Part shown: positions 1 through 11,544 of the stretch, piece by piece
Layout: each line of letters begins with the position of its first letter
How positions within the stretch are numbered: position 1 is the first letter of the stretch
Assembly: GCF_024139115.2 (NCBI RefSeq)
Contig: NC_085141.1
Location: 66,690,675-66,754,674, forward strand
Length of the DNA: 64,000 bases
Direction of reading: 5' to 3'
DNA from: Armigeres subalbatus
Lineage: Eukaryota > Arthropoda > Insecta > Diptera > Culicidae
Made by a program: the position numbers and the translations under genes
The notes under the pieces: model-generated
The model's database searches: none
Told to the model about the DNA's origin: nothing
The model's input: only the letters and a program-made list of their open reading frames with translations

Positions 1-1863
1 CTTCTTCTGCTTCTTATAGTCTTCAGAGTCGGCATCCTGGTTTTCGTCCAGCCATTTGATCTTCTCGTCGATGGCTTCCTCCATTTTGGACTTATCGTCA
101 TCGGTCACCTTGGCACCCAGTTTTTCCTTGTCACCGAGCTGGTTCTTGAGACTGTAAGCATAGCTTTCCAATTCCATTCGTGCATCGACGCGTTCCTTCA
201 GCTTCTTGTCGTCGTCGGCGAATCTTTCGGCGTCCTTGATCATCCGTTCGATGTCTTCAGGGGTCAGACGGTTCTGGTCGTTGGTGATGACAATTTTTTC
301 ACGGTTTCCGGTTCCCTTGTCCTCGGCAGACACTTGCAGGATACCGTTGGCATCGATTTCGAACGACACTTCAATTTGTGGGATGCCTCGTGGTGCTGGT
401 GGGATTCCGGTGAGATCGAACTTTCCGAGTAAATGATTGTCCTTGGTCATTGGACGTTCACCTTCGTAGACTTGGATGGTGACAGTATGTTGGTTATCGG
501 AAGCGGTGGAGAAGATTTGAGACTTCTTGGTCGGGATGACAGTGTTGCGTGGGATCAATTTGGTCATGACTCCTCCGACGGTTTCGATACCCATTGTTAG
601 CGGGTTGACGTCAAGCAAAACGATGGCTTCAGTATCTTGTTCGCCGGAGAGAACGCCAGCCTGGACAGCGGCACCATATGCGACGGCTTCATCGGGGTTG
701 ATTCCACGGGATGGTTCCTTTCCATTGAAGAATTCCTTGACCAGTTGTTGAACCTTGGGAATACGAGTTGATCCTCCGACCAAGACAATTTCATCCACAT
801 CCTTTTTGTTCATATCAGCATCTTCCAAGACCTTTTGGACTGGCTTCATGGTCGATCGGAACAAATCCATGTTCAACTCCTCGAACTTGGCACGGGTCAG
901 GGTCTCGCTGAAGTCATCACCCTCATAGAACGATTCAATTTCAATGCGTACCTGGTGGCTGGATGACAGAGCGCGCTTGGCCTTTTCGACTTCACGACGC
1001 AGTTTCTGGACGGCACGGTTGTCCTTGCGGATATCCTTGCCCTTCTTCTTCTTGTACAGCTTGATGAAGTGATCCATGACACGCTGATCGAAATCTTCAC
1101 CTCCCAAGTGAGTATCACCGTTGGTAGCAACGACCTCAAACACTCCATTATCAATGGTCAAAAGAGACACATCGAAGGTACCACCGCCCAAATCGAACAC
1201 CAAAACATTCTTCTCACCGTCCTTCTTGTCCAAACCGTAGGCAATAGCGGCGGCAGTTGGCTCGTTGATGATACGCATCACATTCAAACCGGCAATTACT
1301 CCGGCATCCTTGGTGGCCTGACGCTGGGCATCGTTGAAGTAAGCCGGGACAGTGACGACAGCGTGGGTAACCTTCTTTCCGAGGTAAGCCTCAGCGGTTT
1401 CCTTCATCTTGCCTAACACCATAGCGGAGATTTCTTCTGGAGCGAAAACTTTGTCGCCTTGGCTGGTCGCAACCTTAATGTGCGGCTTGGAGTTCTTCTC
1501 GATAACCTTGAATGGAAGCAACTTGGCATCGTGCTGGACGGTGGAGTCGGTGAATTCGCGACCGATTAGACGCTTGGCGTCGAAGACGGTGTTCTCTGGG
1601 TTGGTTGTCAGCTGATTCTTGGCGGCGTCTCCGATCAGGCGCTCACCATCGGCGGTGAAAGCCACGTACGAAGGCGTGATACGATTACCCTGATCGTTGG
1701 CGATGATTTCAACGCGGCCGTTCTTGTACACTCCCACGCACGAGTAGGTCGTTCCCAAATCGATACCGACAACGGTTCCATAGTCTTGCTCCTTCTTTTC
1801 CTCGGCGGTACAGGTCAGTACAGCCAGCGCAGCCACCAGGGCCAACGGTACTAGCAACTTCAT
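1..1863 (-). CDS. Hsc70-3: BiP/GRP78 (Hsp70-family ER chaperone), copy A, C-terminus cut by window edge
   Basis: This is the ER-lumen Hsp70 chaperone BiP, an ATPase that folds secretory proteins and holds UPR sensors inactive. The frame is open from the ATG at 1863 to base 1 with no stop, giving 621 codons. Copy B is 664 aa, so about 40 residues including the ER-retention tail are missing. A hydrophobic signal peptide ([17 protein letters not shown]) is followed by the Hsp70 signature [13 protein letters not shown], then by the phosphate-2 motif ([11 protein letters not shown]) and the adenosine motif ([11 protein letters not shown]). The substrate-binding domain and lid follow without introns. 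A consensus acceptor (pyrimidine tract then AG at 1875-1874) lies just upstream of the ATG, so a 5'UTR intron is likely. The gene lies about 680 bp downstream of the paralogue in the same orientation. Identification is secure; the assignment to Hsc70-3 is from family knowledge. Confidence 0.95.
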   Translation of the reverse strand, partial: MKLLVPLALVAALAVLTCTAEEKKEQDYGTVVGIDLGTTYSCVGVYKNGRVEIIANDQGNRITPSYVAFTADGERLIGDAAKNQLTTNPENTVFDAKRLIGREFTDSTVQHDAKLLPFKVIEKNSKPHIKVATSQGDKVFAPEEISAMVLGKMKETAEAYLGKKVTHAVVTVPAYFNDAQRQATKDAGVIAGLNVMRIINEPTAAAIAYGLDKKDGEKNVLVFDLGGGTFDVSLLTIDNGVFEVVATNGDTHLGGEDFDQRVMDHFIKLYKKKKGKDIRKDNRAVQKLRREVEKAKRALSSSHQVRIEIESFYEGDDFSETLTRAKFEELNMDLFRSTMKPVQKVLEDADMNKKDVDEIVLVGGSTRIPKVQQLVKEFFNGKEPSRGINPDEAVAYGAAVQAGVLSGEQDTEAIVLLDVNPLTMGIETVGGVMTKLIPRNTVIPTKKSQIFSTASDNQHTVTIQVYEGERPMTKDNHLLGKFDLTGIPPAPRGIPQIEVSFEIDANGILQVSAEDKGTGNREKIVITNDQNRLTPEDIERMIKDAERFADDDKKLKERVDARMELESYAYSLKNQLGDKEKLGAKVTDDDKSKMEEAIDEKIKWLDENQDADSEDYKKQKK

Positions 1864-1875
1864 TTTGACGACTCT

Positions 1876-2545
1876 GGAATAAGAGGAAATAGTAGGTGTT
1901 AGAAGTTGTTAATGGCGTATACAAATCGGCGGTAGATTAGAAAGCATAGTAGCAACGGATCCTACGCTACGCATCAAATTGTGCAAACCTATGATATTTT
2001 TTTTTGTAAGTGCCACGCAGAATAAAAATGTTATCTATGAGAAAACAGTCAAAACGTATTCTGCTTGGCTCTTCATGCGACATGTATGGGGTTTGTGGTC
2101 GAATTTAATCATATGTTCGGAAACTATTGAACGATTGCTCCATTATTTGACGCCTATAGCAAGAATTAAACCTCAGATGGAATATCTGTTCTTTATTAAT
2201 AATTAAATAATTTAGAATAATTCTTCATATGAATACGATTGCGCAAAATAAAAAAACGGCCTTAGTGTTCGTGTTTTTCTTCGTTGTGTTTTTCAAAGGT
2301 TTTCAACGGAACAGGCAAATTTGCATTTTGTTTTTAGTTCCAGTTAAAAATTATTAGTTCTTTAAAATGAAGAACAAACTGTAATATATTTAATTCTATG
2401 TGTAGTTGTGTGATTCACGCAAATTCGTAACACTCTCCATGCAACTTACGTCCAGTTCTTTTCCTTTTCAACATTCCCATTTTACGTATTTCTCACAAAC
2501 AGCAACAACATTCCAAACGTAAACTAATCATCAACAGCTCCTGTC
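1876..2545 (-). other. Spacer between the BiP copies: 3'UTR of B and 5' region of A
   Basis: About 670 bp of AT-rich DNA. It should contain copy B's 3'UTR and copy A's promoter or intron. A strong donor (GTAAGT at 2449-2444, minus) could end a 5'UTR exon of copy A and pair with the acceptor at 1875-1874. I see no ERSE or TGACGTGG site here, so copy A may be driven by distant elements or may share an upstream exon with copy B. Confidence 0.45.
2192..2197 (-). terminator. Poly(A) signal candidate for BiP copy B
   Basis: AATAAA on the minus strand, about 350 nt past the copy B stop codon at 2546. It is the first exact AATAAA I see downstream in this direction. It is a plausible cleavage signal but untested. 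Confidence 0.4.
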
Positions 2546-4540
2546 CTACAGCTCATCGTTCGCATCATGTTCGTCATCGTCTTCTGTTTCCTGTTGAGGC
2601 GAACTTTCACCATTGGCATACAACTTGACAATAATCGGTTGAACAATTTCTTCGAGTTTCTTCCGCTGGCTCTTAAGCTCCTCTGTATCAGCGTTCTGGT
2701 TAGCATCCAGCCATTTAATCTTTTCATCGACGGCTTCCTCAATTTGGTTTTTCTCTTCATCGCTTAGTTTCGCGCCCAACTTTTCCTGGTCGCTAATTTG
2801 GTTCTTTAGGCTATACGTGTAGCTTTCTAGCTCGTGTAAGGCGTCTACTCGATCCTTTAATTTTTTATCGTCTTCAGCAAAACGCTCTGCATCGTGAATC
2901 ATACGGTCAATGTCATCTGGTGTGAGACGGTTCTGATCATTCGTGATGACAATCTTTTCCCTATTGCCAGTTCCCTTGTCCTCGGCTGAAACCTGTAGGA
3001 TGCCGTTTGCGTCGATTTCAAATGAAACCTCAATCTGTGGCATACCACGGGGTGCCGGAGGTATTCCTGTAAGGTCGAATTTTCCTAGAAGATGATTATC
3101 CTTAGTTAAAGGACGTTCGCCTTCGAAGACTTGGATTGTTACGGTATGTTGATTGTCGGAAGCAGTTGAGAAGATCTGCGATTTCTTTGTCGGTATGACA
3201 CTGTTACGTGGAATCAACTTGGTCATAACACCGCCGACAGTTTCAATACCCAGTGTAAGGGGGTTTACATCTAACAGTAGGAGTCCTTCGGTCTCGGTAG
3301 CACCTGACAGCACTCCGGCCTGCACAGAGGCACCATAAGCAACGGCTTCGTCAGGATTGATGCCACGAGATGGTTCTTTACCGTTGAAGAATTCCTTGAC
3401 CAGTTGTTGTACCTTAGGAATACGAGTAGAACCTCCTACCAAAACAATCTCATCAACATCCTTTTTGTTCATATCGGCATCCTCCAGAACCTTTTGCACT
3501 GGTTTCATGGTAGCCCTAAATAAGTCCATGTTCAACTCTTCAAACTTTGCTCTAGTCAAAGTTTCGCTGAAATCTTCACCTTGGAAAAATGATTCAATCT
3601 CAATCCGAACCTGATGACTTGATGACAACGCACGTTTAGCCTTCTCCACCTCTCTACGTAACTTCTGAACTGCCCGAACATCTTGTCGAATGTCCTTTCC
3701 TTGCTTCTTCATGTAAACTTTTATGAAATGGTCCATTATTCGCTGATCAAAGTCTTCACCTCCCAAATGTGTGTCTCCGTTGGTAGCTACGACTTCGAAA
3801 ACTCCATTATCGATTGTCAGCAAGGATACGTCAAACGTTCCGCCGCCGAGATCAAACACCAAGATGTTCTTTTCACCTTCTTTTTTGTCTAATCCATAAG
3901 CAATAGCGGCTGCCGTAGGTTCGTTAATAATACGCATTACATTCAATCCGGCTATGGTACCAGCATCCTTCGTGGCCTGTCGCTGAGCATCATTAAAGTA
4001 CGCCGGAACGGTAACAACTGCGTGGGTAACCTTCTTGCCAAGGTACTCCTCTGCGGTTTCCTTCATCTTTCCGAGCACCATTGCTGATATTTCCTCTGGT
4101 GTGAAGATCTTTTCGCCTTGACTCATAGTAACTTTAACGTTCGGCTTAGAGTTCTTCTCCACGACCTTGAACGGAAACAGCTTTATATCCTGCTGCACGG
4201 TTGGATCATTGTAATCGCGACCGATTAACCGTTTCGCATCGAACACCGTATTCTCCGGATTGGTGGTGAGCTGATTCTTGGCCGCATCGCCAATCAGTCG
4301 TTCACCTTCGGCGGTAAACGCCACATAGGAGGGTGTGATTCGATTTCCTTGATCGTTCGCAATGATCTCAACGCGTCCGTTCTTGTAGACACCGACGCAA
4401 GAGTACGTCGTGCCCAGATCGATTCCGATAACGGTGCCGTAATCTTGGTCTCTCTTTTCCTGAGCAGCACCTGCCGTGGATGCCGTCAGTACGGCAAACG
4501 CGACCGCTATCATACAAAGCGGTGGAGATATCAGCCTCAT
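2546..4540 (-). CDS. Hsc70-3: BiP/GRP78 (Hsp70-family ER chaperone), copy B, complete, ends NDEL
   Basis: This is a second complete ER Hsp70, 664 aa from the ATG at 4540. An in-frame ATG exists at 4570. I prefer 4540 because it aligns with copy A's start, a signal peptide begins there ([19 protein letters not shown]), and a splice acceptor at 4555-4554 would place the 4570 ATG inside an intron. The nucleotide-binding domain has [26 protein letters not shown] and [11 protein letters not shown]. The substrate domain and helical lid are intact, and the acidic tail ends in NDEL. The usual animal signal is KDEL or HDEL, so NDEL is unusual and may retain more weakly. There is no intron in the coding region. 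Protein differences from copy A are scattered and the DNA differs widely at silent sites, so this is an old tandem duplicate rather than an assembly artefact. Confidence 0.95.
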   Translation of the reverse strand: MRLISPPLCMIAVAFAVLTASTAGAAQEKRDQDYGTVIGIDLGTTYSCVGVYKNGRVEIIANDQGNRITPSYVAFTAEGERLIGDAAKNQLTTNPENTVFDAKRLIGRDYNDPTVQQDIKLFPFKVVEKNSKPNVKVTMSQGEKIFTPEEISAMVLGKMKETAEEYLGKKVTHAVVTVPAYFNDAQRQATKDAGTIAGLNVMRIINEPTAAAIAYGLDKKEGEKNILVFDLGGGTFDVSLLTIDNGVFEVVATNGDTHLGGEDFDQRIMDHFIKVYMKKQGKDIRQDVRAVQKLRREVEKAKRALSSSHQVRIEIESFFQGEDFSETLTRAKFEELNMDLFRATMKPVQKVLEDADMNKKDVDEIVLVGGSTRIPKVQQLVKEFFNGKEPSRGINPDEAVAYGASVQAGVLSGATETEGLLLLDVNPLTLGIETVGGVMTKLIPRNSVIPTKKSQIFSTASDNQHTVTIQVFEGERPLTKDNHLLGKFDLTGIPPAPRGMPQIEVSFEIDANGILQVSAEDKGTGNREKIVITNDQNRLTPDDIDRMIHDAERFAEDDKKLKDRVDALHELESYTYSLKNQISDQEKLGAKLSDEEKNQIEEAVDEKIKWLDANQNADTEELKSQRKKLEEIVQPIIVKLYANGESSPQQETEDDDEHDANDEL

Positions 4541-4553
4541 TTTGAAGAACGTT

Positions 4554-5787
4554 CTACATTGGTAGAGCATCAGAGAAACAAGAAAATAGGGAATGGTTCT
4601 TTATTCATCAATCTTTGATTGCAGTGACACTCCACGGAAAGCGTTACTTGAGGCGGCATTGTAATTTTAGCGGCAAGAAAGACTCCTTCTCAATTAGTAT
4701 GTGTTATACATATGTATGGTTAATTGGCACTCCAAAAATGTTATTTATGTAGTATGTAATGCATATTAATTAACTTTATTATTGTCAATCTTGAAAACGA
4801 TTTTTAGAGGTACTGAAGACGACGTTACTGTTGGGATCGAAACTACATTTTAAGCTACAATTATCATCAAAATTTTACGAATTAAAAGTTAAAATACAAT
4901 TTTTACATCAACTAATTTAGTACTTTGTTTCACATCAAATTAAGATTTTTCTAGCTCTTTGAAATATTATCATTGAAAATATTCAGTAACATATAAATTG
5001 CGTTATTATAGAAAAACAATTATACAATTTCTAAGTAATAATTGCTAATAACTGATTTCAAATTCTCTTTTCCCATTCCATTCTGGTCACAATAGGTTCC
5101 ACATGCCTCATATGCATAAAATAAGAAACGTGTTTAAAGATAAAACTGTGTTTGGAAAAACCACCTTTTACAGTTTTCAACATTTTATAATCAGTCTGAG
5201 AATGATTAAAATTTTTAACTCGTATCACTCGCTCCTACAAATGATTACGTGTATGGGATAACAATCGCAGACGTACCACACAGATAGAGCTGGTACCTAT
5301 GTACGTATAGCGAAACTTAAATAAAATGGGCCACGTCAGACACTTTTCTCTAGATTGAACCTCTTAGTTACCACGCCGCTACCACATCCAAAGCTATTCC
5401 TCGAATTGACAATTTCGAAGATCGCATGACGGTCATTTTGTACAATATTCATACTCTTGGCATATATATCCATTTTTCTTTAAAATCACTATCATCCATG
5501 AAAGTAAATCAGCGTCACCAGGAATCACCGTTAGAATGTCTGACCTCAATCAAGATTCCCTACCAAAAAGGTGTGACCCAAATATTTCATATTCCCATGT
5601 AGAACTAAACGCATCACTTTTAATTTTATTAGGTATTTCGCTTCAGATATCACGTTATCACTTGAATCAGGTTTAATTTGTAACACAAAGGTTCGATTAT
5701 GCACTAAGGAAAAAACCAATATGCTTAGTAAAATGTCCATTACAAAAGATAATTAAAGACAAAAAATGCATAGCACTACACTGTTAC
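4554..5787 (-). other. Probable 5'UTR intron of BiP copy B
   Basis: The donor is GAG/GTAACA at 5787-5786 on the minus strand. The acceptor is a pyrimidine-rich tract ending in AG at 4555-4554, thirteen bases before the ATG. The 1.2 kb between them is AT-rich with no ORF of note. A UPRE-like TGACGTGG lies inside it. A 5'UTR intron in this position is common in insect Hsc70-3 genes. Confidence 0.5.
5331..5338 (-). promoter_or_regulatory. UPRE-like site TGACGTGG
   Basis: The plus strand reads CCACGTCA, so the minus strand carries TGACGTGG, the core bound by XBP1/ATF6-type bZIP factors. It lies about 790 bp upstream of the copy B ATG, inside the inferred 5'UTR intron. Function is inferred from the sequence and from the gene it precedes. 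Confidence 0.45.
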
Positions 5788-5882
5788 CTCGTTGAGCTCT
5801 CGATTGAAACAGACTGGCAGATATGAGACCGCTCCGTCCGGTTGGAGTGTTTCAATAAAAGCCGGGAGAAAAGAACACGTCA
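5788..5882 (-). promoter_or_regulatory. Candidate promoter and first (non-coding) exon of BiP copy B
   Basis: Read on the minus strand, this stretch holds in order a TGACGTG half-site (5882-5876), a TATA-like TTTTATT (5860-5854), a possible initiator near 5818, and an exon-like segment ending at the donor GAG/GTAACA (5788/5787). The order and spacing resemble an insect core promoter feeding a short 5'UTR exon. No transcript evidence is available. Confidence 0.45.
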
Positions 5883-8174
5883 ACCTTTCTCATTGCCTTC
5901 CACATACTACAGCGAACGTTCAGTGTGTGGTTGTGTTAACACAAAACGGCACTTTAATCATTTGTGTTTGTACGTAAGCAATACTATAACTGAATAGATG
6001 TCGGTAGTACCGATTACTATCTAGTGTTGTATTGGCAAGAAGTCCAGTTAAATACAATCTATCTGGTGATATACCGGATGGATACAGATTTTAGAACGAA
6101 AAGATTTAAATACAACTGTCCTTAACTCTTCCGAAATTCATTGAATTCATAACAGTCCCATATATGCTTGATTTCCTATCTACACACTATAACTGTAGCA
6201 ATAAATTTATGGGCGGTTAAGCTCAATGAATGAAACTGAAATCCATCTTTTGAAAAGATTTATAATATTAGCATGATGGGTCATATTTAGAAAATTTATG
6301 AGCTGTGTGGCATATTGTCACAATCAGAAAAAAGTTTACCATAAAAGTTTACAGGTCCATGTAAAAATAAAATAAAATAATAAAAGAAGCTCGAGATCAA
6401 GATTCCAAGGCCAGTCACTGAAAGGGCCGAATGTCTCGATAAAAAGTCCATAATAAATTGAAGATCTAAGTTTTCAGTTGAAACAAAGATAAACAAATTA
6501 CTATCAGTTGATCTGCCTTATATACGACAATCTATATACTGGTGCTCTAAATTATCTTATTGCATAAGACATATGCTATTTTTGTTCGAAATTAATAGGC
6601 CGAAAAAATATAAAATTCAATACTATAAATGCCTATCGTAGAAATAAACATTATAGTATTTATATAATTTGCACGTTTTAGGGATTAAACTGCCGTCATA
6701 TACATATTTGTCCCATGTTTGCTGGGATTTCCTATGTACATGGGACAATTATGCGTAGAACGGTAGTAAACATTAAGTATAAAATATGTATAGGATAAAA
6801 ATGCTTATCCAACATCCTAAGCGTACAAATTACGTCAAAAAATATTCGAAGCAAACATACGAAACGAATTACAATAATTATTATTTATTTAGGCTTACAA
6901 GTCTTATATTGGCCACGTAAACACACTTCCTTCACAGTGTGCAACAGCCGGAGGAGGCTCTCTTGATGTAGTTGTGCACTTGGTAACTCACTCATTCTTC
7001 ACCCACATACTCGATTTTGCAAACAAAATCACAACGAAAGGCCAAAGGGTGCTGATGCAAAAGGAGGGGTGGCAATGTCGTTTGCCTCTTTTCACAATCT
7101 CCGAAAACACACGTCAGTCCATGAAAAGCCCAGTATCCACTTAAAAAGTAGAGAGGTTTCGGAATTTTGTTCAATATTACCAAGCAGAATTTTGACAACT
7201 GATCTGCATGGAGCAAAATGTCACTTTTACTTGCGGAATAATCGAGCAGACTATTTTTCCAAAAGTAAAGTGACAGCTCCCATTAGTTTGCGTGGGATCC
7301 TTACAAATTCCCTTTTTGATTTTTATTCTTTTCAGGTGGATACTGTTGAAGAAATTTCATTTCAATTTTTTACTTTTCCGATTCAGTAAACGGAATTTAA
7401 CATGGGATTGGTATTGGCAATTAAAAGTGAGGTTATGTTTCGAAAAATTTCAAAACTGGAATCAAAATTTACGCTTTCTTATCACTTCAATTGTAAGAAA
7501 CAAAGCAGGGTATCCATTTTAAAGCATTTTCTTCCATTTTAATCACAAGAAACATTGCGTAGAACGCGTCAATCATTAATTTATCGAAGGATGATCCTTC
7601 GTTTTTAACCTCACTTTTATCTGCCAATAGAAAAAGGAATTTCTTTTGAACACGATACCAACCTAAAGAAGGGAAGTCTTCCAGAAACAGTTATTTAACA
7701 TGAAGCAGTCTCCCTTATTTATCTTATAATCAAGCATTGTTTCAATCCTCGTATTTTACAGCAGACGGTATTTACTAAGAACTAGATTTGCACTATTTTG
7801 TTTGCAATTTGCGATATTTATATAGGTAACAGTCATGGCTTCATAAAATCAATCAATAGTTGAATAGTTCAAACACTTACTTTTTCTGTAATTTATTTTG
7901 TCACGGGTTCACTATTTCAACGAAAATCCTTATTATTTAAAATCCTCCAGAGTAACTTTCACTTTGAATCACACCGCTTTTTTCCGAATATGAATTTACT
8001 TTCTTCTATAAATCACGCACTATACTAATCACTCAGACTAAAGACGTATTTTCTTGATTGACGCTCAAATGAAACTATGCCGAAACGGTGCCCAGACGGG
8101 TGAATAAATGCTGGCGCTCTCGCCAGGATAAACAGGCACCGCATCAACAACCCCGCGATCGCCGTGTTCGTGGA
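5883..8174. other. Intergenic AT-rich DNA upstream of the BiP pair
   Basis: No convincing gene. It holds one short palindromic MITE (6689-6767). The stretch around 6900-7500 has higher complexity but no ORF with recognisable domains or consistent splice sites. Confidence 0.4.
6689..6767. mobile_element. Short palindromic MITE (ACTGCCGT family)
   Basis: About 79 bp with imperfect terminal inverted repeats starting ACTGCCGT and ending ACGGTAGT, plus internal matching TGTCCCATG / CATGGGACA arms. It is the uninterrupted relative of the element at 38171-38438. Confidence 0.55.
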
Positions 8175-8193
8175 CCAATCCGAGTGCACCACG
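8175..8193 (+). promoter_or_regulatory. ER stress response element (ERSE), CCAAT-N9-CCACG
   Basis: An exact CCAAT, nine bases, CCACG. This is the classical NF-Y plus ATF6/XBP1 site of GRP78-class promoters and works in either orientation. On the plus strand it is followed by an ATAAAT (8221-8226) and a TCAGTT initiator-like site near 8250. On the minus strand it points toward the BiP genes, 2.3 kb away. An exact match to ten fixed bases by chance in 64 kb on both strands is expected about 0.1 times. Confidence 0.5.
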
Positions 8194-8299
8194 ACCGGCT
8201 GATTCACATGAGAGAAATCAGATAAATGCTCGGCACTCACTCTCTTTTTCAGTTTCCCAGTGACGGGATGCCAGCACTAGATTTTTCTGGAACCCTCTA

Positions 8300-9055
8300 C
8301 ACTGTAAACCCAGCAATACTCTTTAAAGAGTAAAAAATGAACATTTTCTACCGATGCAGCTGTCAAAATAACGGGTAATTTATTTTAGACAAATATGCGT
8401 ATTTTATGTTCATTTCCATGTTCCTTGCTTTTACTCATTAATGAGTGAAAAACAAGTTAAGATTCAAACAATCAATTGAAGAAGCTGGGTGCGAAAGAAT
8501 GGTAAGAGTTTTTGTTTTTTCTTTCAATATTTTAAATAATAAAGGAATAATCGAGGGATTAATATTTCTATTTTAGTTTACAAACGCAGTCCAGAAACAG
8601 GAGATAATTGTCGGGATAACTGCCGTCAAGATGATGCTGAATGACTGTTTGTTTCCTAGATGTCAACTCGCTACAGAAGCCGAATGGATTGGGGTAGATT
8701 CCGCTGCAAGTTTGCACCAAGCGATTCGGACATCCACTACCCGAATAAAAAATATTATACAAAAACAATATAACGTAATGTAACATTACTATTGTAAACC
8801 ATAAATTCACTATACATTTTAATGTTGACATAACAGTGGAATCACAATACAATGTATTGTAATCAACCATTCAATCAATAGTAATTGAAGTTTTCGAAAT
8901 AGAATATACGGGTGGTTAAGCATCGTAACAATACAAAATTTGGCATTTTTCCATACATATTTATTCGCAAAACAATAGATTATAATGTTTTTATATTGTG
9001 TGAAAAATTTCAGCATGACAAAAAATTGCGATATATTTCACACATTTTTTCAGTG
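8300..9055. mobile_element. Putative TA-flanked non-autonomous DNA element
   Basis: The left end is CACTGTAAA and the right end TTTTTTCAGTG, both flanked by TA. The terminal repeat is short (five exact bases plus partial similarity), so the boundaries are only suggestive. No coding capacity. Confidence 0.35.
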
Positions 9056-9073
9056 TAGTATGTGAGGTCGGTA

Positions 9074-10107
9074 CACTGAAAACAGCATTGTGGTCAAAAT
9101 TACTATTCTGATGGTTTAAATTAAATGCACAACGCCACTTGATTTGTGCAGACTACATACCGCATTTGTATCTAATGCATTGTGCATTAATTTTTACTAT
9201 GGCTTCGACAACGAACACAGCAGTAAAAATTACCATGGTTTGCAGTTATTTCAACAAAAAGTCAATAATTAATTATACCATGCAAATCGTTCAAAATAAA
9301 AACAAATTTGAAGTGAATCGTATTTAGTAATTGGTTACATTCTGCAAAAAAAGATTTTATTCAATAATGTATTTATTTATATGTTTCATTACATCAACAT
9401 TGACGAACTAAATAGGCAACAAATTTATGCCAAGGAATCTACACATATTTATTCTATACGTTGCTTTCTGAAGCTGCAGCATCACGGAATGAAATTTAGA
9501 TGAAGAACCTCAATCACTCGAGAGCTTCCTTCTTTTCCACAGCGACCCGACGGTTCTGTCAGCATCAAGTAAAGGGGCAACGACAGCCCAATTCTGGATC
9601 TTACGGGGTTCTTTTCGTTGATGGCCTAGAACAACTCGGTGTCAACGTCGGTGGCCTTGAATGACATCATCGTCGACAACAGCGTCAAATAATTCGCCTG
9701 TCAAGCACCATTTCATGCCTGTACGAGAAAATGGATGAAACTGCGTTTTATTTATCTTCGGTCAAAATATTTTTATAGCTGTTATTAGTTATTAGTTATT
9801 ATAAGTAAATACCAACCTTCGTTTTAAGGCTTTAATCTTTCTTTTTAACAATTCTGAACGAGTCCGACACTAATTAAAGTTCTTCCCCATTTTGATCGAA
9901 TCGAAACACAACATAACCCGACACGGGTGTTGACAGTATTGCAAAATTTTCTTCACCACGATTTGTTATTATTTTAACCGCGTGCGTGGTAAAATTTACA
10001 AAAATGGTGTTGTTTCAACAACACATTTATTTATCCTGAATACATACTGAAATGGTGTTATCAAACGCAGCTTTGTAGTTAAAAATACAATAACATTATT
10101 TTCAGTG
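9074..10107. mobile_element. Putative TA-flanked element with 9-bp terminal repeats
   Basis: It starts CACTGAAAA and ends with the reverse complement, with TA on both sides. It lies immediately after the previous element and may belong to the same loose family. A GC-richer stretch at about 9470-9720 reads like a degraded coding fragment on the minus strand, but I cannot name it. Confidence 0.3.
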
Positions 10108-10112
10108 TAAAG

Positions 10113-10380
10113 CAGAACTCTAGATTGCTTTGAGAATAGGTCGTATGTGCAAAAGAGATATTCTCTTTGATCACGCTCTCTTTCGCTAATAAATCGGCTA
10201 GTTTTGCATGTTTTGCTACGATTCCACTTCAGCATGATAGACAAAGCTATTGTCTTTGGATATCTGCCAAGAAATTCTAAGTAAACTTTTGTATAGTTTC
10301 GTAATAATCGAAAGAGAATAGATCCAAAGAGAGACTCTCTTTTGCACATACGACCTATTTTCAAAGCACTCTAGAACTGA
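10113..10380. mobile_element. Foldback MITE with arms of about 80 bp
   Basis: The segment from about 10113 to 10195 pairs with 10380 to about 10300. Shared blocks include ATAGGTCGTATGTGCAAAAG and CTCTTT tracts. No ORF; typical of a palindromic MITE. Confidence 0.6.
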
Positions 10381-11280
10381 AGGAATATTTCGACAAAAAT
10401 AGTAATTTGACATGTTTACATTTGGTTTTTTTGCATTGATTTCATTTTTCGCGCCTCGAACCGATGATGGTTCGAAGTTTTATTTACCTGTGCCTCAGCT
10501 GTCTGGACCAGTCAAGATTATTGAAAAACATTGAGTTCAGAGCAAAGATATGTTTCAGGTAGGTATGTATTAATAAGTTTAGATTGGGCAAATGCAACAA
10601 CGCAGTTCAATTCGATTAAGTTTCTAGAAGTTGAATGTGTTTAACTTTATTTTTATTCTAGTGAATGGAATGAAGGCCTTCAAATGTGCAACTGAAGTAA
10701 ATTACTCTACCTATTTGCCTATCTGAACTTAGCATAAGTATGGGAATTAAAAACCATGTTTAGACCTTGGTTTGAACAATATAGATCATCAATTTCACTA
10801 TATTCCCCGGCGGCCACTAAACCATAAACCGTCAGGTGATTCGGTGGTTTCAAAAAGTTTCAGTTTAAGGTAAGTTTTTACCTCGTTTTTTACTTTCTGC
10901 ATTGTAGATAATATAGTATGCACATTTAAGCACTAAGGATTACGACGAAATTTTCCTTCAATTACCGCCATTCGAACATAAACACAATTTTAGTAACATG
11001 AAAAAGGATCAACTGTTGCGCTTATGCGAGTTTTCACGATGCAGTTAGTTAAAGTTATACAGTATTATAATATTACTTATTTAAAGGGTTGTACCGAAAG
11101 TATGATCCTACTGCGAATGCAAACCATTTCCATAATGTAAAGTATAAACTTAACATATATTTGCACGATTGCTACGGATCTGCCGAGTAAGATTTTTTTT
11201 TAATATATGAGTCGAAACGAGCATGTGGTGTATCCTATACAAATATTTAACTGTACTTCCAGTTGATTCAGAAGTATAAG
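10381..11280. other. AT-rich intergenic DNA, no feature recognised
   Basis: I see no ORF with domains, no terminal repeats and no RNA gene in this stretch. Confidence 0.4.
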
Positions 11281-11544
11281 ATTTACAATGATATGGAAAT
11301 GCTTCCACACTGATATTCTTCCCTCCCCCTTCATACGGGAGCTTGGCAGAAGGAAGGTCGTGTGATATGTGCCATCACAAATATTGCCCTCCGCTCGCTT
11401 TCAAATTGACTTCTATAAAAACATTCTTCATGCATGCCGTATCCTAACGGAACTATCAATTCTATACTTTCGCCTCTAATGCTATCATGAACATGTACGT
11501 CCAAGTTTGGAAGATGATATTAGCATTTCCATATCATTGTAAAT
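11281..11544. mobile_element. MITE with 23-bp perfect terminal inverted repeats
   Basis: The first 23 bases (beginning ATTTACAATGATATGG) recur exactly inverted at 11522-11544. The element is 264 bp and has no coding capacity. No clear target-site duplication is visible. Confidence 0.6.

Noticed and set aside
4541..4570. Upstream in-frame ATG of BiP copy B (adds ten residues)
   Set aside because: It would put a Cys/Phe-rich decapeptide before a normal signal peptide, and a splice acceptor at 4555-4554 places it inside the 5'UTR intron.
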